NCBI GenBank assembly: GCA_023231475.1 | Contig: JALJEE010002092.1 | Coordinates: 1 to 36,815, forward strand | DNA: 36,815 nt | Reading direction: 5' to 3' | Source of the DNA: Seison nebaliae | Taxonomy: Eukaryota > Rotifera > Pararotatoria > Seisonacea > Seisonidae | Part shown: one piece after another, positions 31,613-36,815 of the stretch | Numbering within the stretch: position 1 is the stretch's first letter | Layout of the letters: every line of letters begins with the position of its first letter | The notes under the pieces: generated by a model | Database searches by the model: none | Told to the model about the DNA's origin: nothing | Seen by the model: only the letters and a program-made list of their open reading frames with translations | Made by a program: the position numbers and the translations under genes

Positions 31613-34600
31613 ATGACAGATGAAAATAAACGAATTTTGATCAATATCGATTCTATAAAGAATTTGGTTAATATCTTAAATCGAAATTTACTGATAAGTT
31701 TTTCGATTGAAGTACATCCAAAAAACGGAAGGGATCACTTTGGTTTTAAAATTGGAATGGAATGATAAAATTATTGGAGAAACACAAAAAGTTATGTGTA
31801 ATCCGTCGGTGGATGAACAGTATGACCAATTGTTGTATGAGGAGAAACCGATCAATCAGGAGTTTTTCTTAAATATACAAATTAATGATTTGTCATTCTT
31901 TAACGATATTGCTTCTAAACCATTGATCAGTTGAGATATTATTAAAAAATCTAAAATATTCAATTTAATCATTATAGTGACAATTTATGAAATAATACCG
32001 AAAGAAAAAAAACAAAAAGAAGATAAGAGTACTCCTATCGGTCAAATGATAATTTCTTTACTGCCATTCATTATGGGACAAAATCGATTAGATATTCTAC
32101 AACCAATTATTCCCATTGGAAGTAATCCAATTTTACAAAACACTCCCGACAACGAACCTGCAGCTATGTCACTCGTTCTCGAAAGTTTCCAAGATATTGC
32201 TGTCAGATCTTTTCCAACTTCCACCAAACTAACACCTCAGCAACAATTGTCCCCGTTCATAAATGGAAATCTCATGAAAGTTTTTGTTGATTCCTTAAAT
32301 AATCTTCCCGAACAAACTGGTCCCAATGGTGTTTTCACTCTATTTACTAAATTCCCGTTGGGCAAAGATGTTAGTTCTTCACTTTTCCTTCCAATTGATA
32401 TATCTCCAAAAAGAAATGGTCTCTTAATATCATCACAAATGGAGTTCTTCGATCATTTGTCGATTCACAAACTGATCCAAAAGAATTTCGATATGATAAT
32501 ACAAGAACTATTTTGGAGAAATCGGGCTACTACATCACGTTAATATTTTTTCGTTCTTTTAAAGATTACTTATTATTTCGTTTTTAAGAGGAGCGATTCC
32601 ACCACCACCAACCATCGTTACTTCACCAACAGTTAAAAAAGTTGCAGGAAATGAAAGTCCGATGCCTGAAGAAGATTCATTACGTGTTAGTTGGAGAGTA
32701 TTGAAGAATGTTTTCGTCGATAAATTAGGAATGAGCAGGTAGTTTTTGGTTTAACTCTCTATTCACTGAATATGAAATTGAACGTTTGTAGATTGAAACA
32801 ATTCTTACAAGTTAATCGATATTGGCCTTTTGAAGTTATTAAGACATTCCCTACTACCAATAATCGTTTACGAAAAGTTTCATTTTCTTTCCAATAATTA
32901 TTTTTTATTACATTTTCAATTTTAGGATGAGGATGTTATAATGCATTCTGTAATAAAGGTTGATATGGCTCAATTAATATATCCTGGATGTTCATTTTTT
33001 AATTTTAAAAATCATTTCGTTTCATCGAGTTCCATTATTTAGCAACTGTTTTACAAGGTGCTTATCCATTGAAGACTCCATCCGGTAAATTGGATGAGAA
33101 AACCCTTGCGCCAACAGGTAGTTCATTGAACGAAGTTCTCGGTTTGTTGCCGTCGTTGTTTGATAGAAGTATCATTTCAACCGGCTTCGGTTCCAAAAAC
33201 CAACCTTCTCAAGCCAAGGAGAAACTCCCCCCAAAAAAAGTTCTATTACTTACAAAAATATTGTTTAGGTAATATTTATATAATAAAAATTGTTAGTTGA
33301 AAACCGGTGAAGCTCGTTTGACGACTACTGGTGACAAGACAGCTCAACAATCAGGTACTGAGCAGGAGCAAAATGATTATGAAGAATCAGGATGTGTAAT
33401 ACAACTGACAATTGCCATATTATTTCCTATAGTTGAAGAGAGGACCACGGTAGACTATGTGAAAAAAATTGCTGAAATGATTCCACCCAGACCAAAAATT
33501 CCTCTAGCCGTCGCAGATGGAAAGCGAGCTGTTGATGAATTCCACGAACAAATACGGTCAATTTTAGGAACTTTAGTCGCACAATATAAGTTAAATATGT
33601 GTAATATTTGAGTGTTTAAGAAATATATTTCGCAGATCGTTATTCGCAGAACAGAACAAGCTATCTACTGAATATTCAGAGATAATGCAAAGGTTCATAT
33701 TATCATTTATGTTTTAATCTTTTGTCTTATACTGTTAATTTAACAAAGGAAAGAGAAATTACTGTTCGAACTGAACACAAATGGACGATATTTTGCTTTC
33801 AAAGAACAACTAAAATTAACAATAATACGAATCGTTAGAGAGAAATATGGAAATACGAAAAAATTTGCAAACGACGACGAATTACATCGATTTATTGTAG
33901 ATTTATATATCTTCTTAATTGATGAAATGCAGAGTGCCCTCAATAATGAACTAACTGATGAAGAAAAGGTGTTTTTCCTTAATTTCACAATATTCTTATA
34001 GTTCTTTAGAGAAAAACCAATCATTTAGACATACAACGATTGTTGTTATTTGCAAAAGAAGCGGAGTGGAGTAAAGATTACAAATTAGCACATTATTATT
34101 ATAAAGAGGTTAAGAAGTTAAAATCTTTGACATTTTGAAAAGTCTTTTAGCGAATTTTACATGATGAAACTAATCCTGATCTGTGGGTGGATTATGCTCG
34201 AATGGCTCTCGATATTAATGATTATTCAATGGCAGAACAATGTTTTCGCGAAGCGATTTCTTTAGACCAAACACATATTGTTGCATTAACATTACTAGGA
34301 GTAGTATTAATGACAAGACATCGTGTAGAGGAGGCTCAAACATGTCTAGAACGAGCAGTATCATTAGATCCGGAATCTCCTGTAATCATTTGCCTCTTAA
34401 GTTTATATTAATAAGAATCATTGTCGTTATATCGGTTTGTAAGGTTTATTCTTTGAACATGTCAATGATGTGGTTATGGCGGAAATGACGGTAAAGAAAA
34501 GTAGAAAGATTGCCAAAAAATTGTACAGAAAAGAAGTTGTAGAGGCAAATAAAGAATCACAAGAAGTACAAAGTCTCCAAAATTTAACAGTTACTCCTGG

Positions 34601-35803
34601 TTCTCGTCCAGATTCTGGAAAAATTTCGCCTAATCAACGTGCGAAATCCAGTAAATTAGATCGGAAAAGTTTTATTCATTTTGCATATATTTCAACCCGA
34701 TTATAAATAGATCGACCGATTTCCAGAAGTAAAAAGCGACTTGACAAAACTGATAACAGACATATTTCACCAGATGAGAAAGAGATGGAAGTAAAAATGG
34801 AAAATCAAATAGAAGTTGAAGCGGTGAACATTATGTATAAGAAAACTGCACAATTCCTGATTAAGAATCAACTCACTATCGTTATTTTTTAAGATATCAA
34901 ATAAATATCACCAATTCTCTCATTAGTTAATGGAAAGAGCATTAGCACATCGTTTAGTTCCAATGAATCAAGATGGCGATGAGGAAATCTTCAAAGATCA
35001 ACCTTTCCCAAAAAAGCGAACAAGAGAATATGCCATAGAATATTGGTTGATAGTAACCCAAGCAAAATTGCTGAAAAGAGAATGGCAAGAAGCCATGGAA
35101 TCCGCCAATAAAATTTTGAATTTGGATTATACTGTTAATCTAACTAATTGCTTATCATATAAATTATTTTATTTATTTTTTCAGAATCCAGACGCTTGGG
35201 CCTACTTGGGACATGCTCATTTTGGATTAAATGAGATCGACGAGGCTCAAAGTTGTTATGTACGAGTATTGAAATTTAACAAAGATGCAACCGACGATCA
35301 TTTTCTACGAATTCGCTTGGGAAACATATTGTTACAAAAGCAACAGGTTAACATGACGGAATAATTATTAAATTCTCTTATTCTTTCTAACAGTATGAAG
35401 AAGCTAAAGAAACTTTCTTAGCATGCTGTTTCAAAGAACCTACATGTTCCACTTGGTTAGGTGTCGGCATAGCTTGTTATCGAGTTTGATTTTCCTGTTC
35501 TCTTATCATTTCACGATATGTTATTAAGCTCGAATGTTTAACAGATGCTGAAGATGCATTAAGCGAAGCGAATGTTCTAAATAACCGTGAGCCTACGGTC
35601 TGGAGTTATCTCTCGATGATATGTTTGAGACAAAACCGTATTGAAGAAGCACAACAGGCCTTTAAATATTGCACAGATGTTTTATTTATTTGCAAAAAAC
35701 TTTCTAATCAAAGCTTTTAAACTAGATCCAGGAAGATAATCCGGAAATATGGGAAGAAATTGTAGAATTACAAGATACTCTCGGTTTAGAAAAGAAATTT
35801 TAA
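31613..35803 (+). CDS. CFAP70: CFAP70 (TTC18), axonemal TPR protein
   Basis: Nineteen exons, 3321 nt, 1106 aa (human 1121). Exons: 31613-31666, 31713-31929, 31978-32538, 32591-32738, 32792-32876, 32926-32989, 33043-33239, 33297-33589, 33636-33692, 33749-33968, 34010-34108, 34151-34400, 34444-34668, 34711-34880, 34927-35133, 35185-35346, 35394-35483, 35529-35678, 35732-35803. All introns are 41-57 nt. Family blocks run in order: [20 protein letters not shown] near the N-terminus; [35 protein letters not shown]; a first TPR set ([20 protein letters not shown]); a low-complexity charged stretch; and a last TPR set ([29 protein letters not shown]). CFAP70 is associated with outer dynein arms on motile axonemes. 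TTTCTTAG about 20 bp before the ATG looks like a splice acceptor in the 5' leader. Confidence 0.93.
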
Positions 35804-36373
35804 TCTGTTGCTAAATCATTTGCAGTTATTTATTTAGTTATCATTTATTAAATAAATAATATTTAAATAATTGGAAGTGTCCTCATCTTTCCTTTTACCA
35901 AACAATTTCTAATCCTCGCACAATTTTCATCCACTTCAACTCTTCGTCACTTACTCCTGTTTTTCTTATTTATTTCCATCTAAATCTCATCTATCATCAA
36001 ACTCTTTGTATCATCTAAAAGAATTTGAATAGGGTTATTTTATGATATCCTAAATTATAAAAAATACGTAATCGGCCGATAGTTATGACCTAATTTTGAA
36101 AATTCATTTAAAACTCAAACTGTCAGATTATTATAAATTTTATTATATACTCATCATTGACAATCGTTTTTACAACGATATACTTGTTGTTTAGGAAAAT
36201 AGTTAGTTACTCTTGTTAGTTTATGAAGAAAATTATAATAACTTAAAGCGTGTTGAACTGAAATATTGAACTTCAAACGGCTAGTTATTTTGTTTCTTTT
36301 TGCTTTTCGCTATTTTTCGGTTGTGTTTTTTTTTTCATTTATTTACTCCGTATTCTGATCAATTTAGTTAGAC
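35804..36373. other. Intergenic, contains a dispersed repeat copy
   Basis: Downstream of CFAP70 and upstream of the last partial gene. Apart from the repeat at 36005-36150 nothing is recognised. Confidence 0.6.
36005..36150 (+). repeat. Dispersed repeat, copy B
   Basis: Partner of 6931-7075, sharing TTGAATAGGG(C/T)TATTTT, TGATATC and AGTTATGACCT in the same order and spacing. No transposase or RT sequence adjoins this copy. Confidence 0.6.
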
Positions 36374-36815
36374 ATGAATACAGTGAAGTCTCTTTGTTTT
36401 AACAATGTTTTTCGAGTCGACAAAGGATTATTCGCCTATCAGGATTTTGACACTAAATTTGATAAAGGCTATTGGTGCTGGGGTAATACATCGTCAGAAC
36501 TTAAAAAAACCTCTTTCAACTTCCTGGGTACATGTGTATTTATTTCATTAATTTCATTGATGCGATCAGCACCATATTTGATGTATTACATCTATTCCAA
36601 TCATCAGAATGACAATTGGGAAAATATAACCAGAATGGTGGATGAAAGAATCAGTCAACCAGGTGTTAAATTACAATCAAGTCCAACATTAGCTGGAGAT
36701 TACTTAGCAATGGAATTACTAAAAACAAGTAGATTTAATTCATCACAAAATCGAGGTATAACAAAATTATTTCGACGGAATTACTTGGAATATTTTTCGT
36801 GGCTTGTTGGTTATG
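36374..36815 (+). CDS. Unrecognised membrane protein, 5' part only
   Basis: The frame opens at the ATG at 36374 and stays open to the window edge (147 codons seen). It begins MNTVKSLCFNNVFRVDKGLF, then a charged, Trp-rich stretch (FDKGYWCWGNTSSELKK), then one strong hydrophobic segment (FLGTCVFISLISLMRSAPYL, about residues 54-75) and a mostly polar region with an N-glycosylation sequon (NIT). A second hydrophobic stretch may start at the edge (YLEYFSWLVGY). A type II or multi-pass membrane protein is likely. I do not recognise the family. An intron cannot be excluded near the GGTACATGTG at about 36525, but the frame is continuous without it. Confidence 0.6.
   Translation, partial: MNTVKSLCFNNVFRVDKGLFAYQDFDTKFDKGYWCWGNTSSELKKTSFNFLGTCVFISLISLMRSAPYLMYYIYSNHQNDNWENITRMVDERISQPGVKLQSSPTLAGDYLAMELLKTSRFNSSQNRGITKLFRRNYLEYFSWLVGY

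Noticed and set aside
33740-34024. 94-codon minus-strand frame
   Set aside because: Antisense shadow of CFAP70 exons 10 and 11.

Overview
This is nuclear DNA from a small-genome, AT-rich invertebrate animal. The animal-type genes are a Spalt/SALL zinc-finger factor, macroH2A, a Ly6 protein and FN2-containing trypsin homologues. Three ciliary genes (TMEM17-like, IFT27, CFAP70) show that the organism keeps cilia; CFAP70 is normally tied to motile cilia. Genes are tightly packed and introns are tiny: 52 introns could be reconstructed, all 36-81 nt. I cannot name the phylum. Candidates are miniaturised ciliated animals such as rotifer, gastrotrich, orthonectid or larvacean types.

Layout. 1-478: LINE reverse-transcriptase remnant (-). 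1313-1895: SNU13 (+). 1964-5925: a close minus-strand row reading NHP2, then two tandem FN2/trypsin-like pseudo-proteases. 6499-7075: a second LINE remnant followed by a dispersed repeat. 7296-8174: an unrecognised secreted protein (-). 9425-10370: DNA-transposon (MULE-like) debris and a BAG2-like remnant. 11079-12448: macroH2A (+). 12834-15132: a second close minus-strand row reading TMEM17-like, eIF2B-alpha, Ly6. 15396-17147: UTP18 (+), divergent from TMEM17. 17700-20138: SALL-like (-). 20139-29595: 9.4 kb without a recognisable gene, upstream of SALL. 29596-35803: FAM210 (+) and ENY2 (-), whose coding ends overlap by 12 bp, then IFT27 and CFAP70 in tandem (+). 36374-end: start of an unrecognised membrane protein (+).

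Themes. (1) Ribosome and snoRNP biogenesis: SNU13, NHP2 and UTP18. (2) Cilia: TMEM17-like, IFT27 and CFAP70, the last two head to tail 166 bp apart. (3) Same-strand rows with gaps of 75-166 bp, which could be operons. The most unusual signal concerns splicing: 47 of 52 reconstructed 5' splice sites begin GTT instead of GTA/GTG. Each multi-exon model except the BAG2-like remnant sums to a whole number of codons, which supports the exon boundaries.
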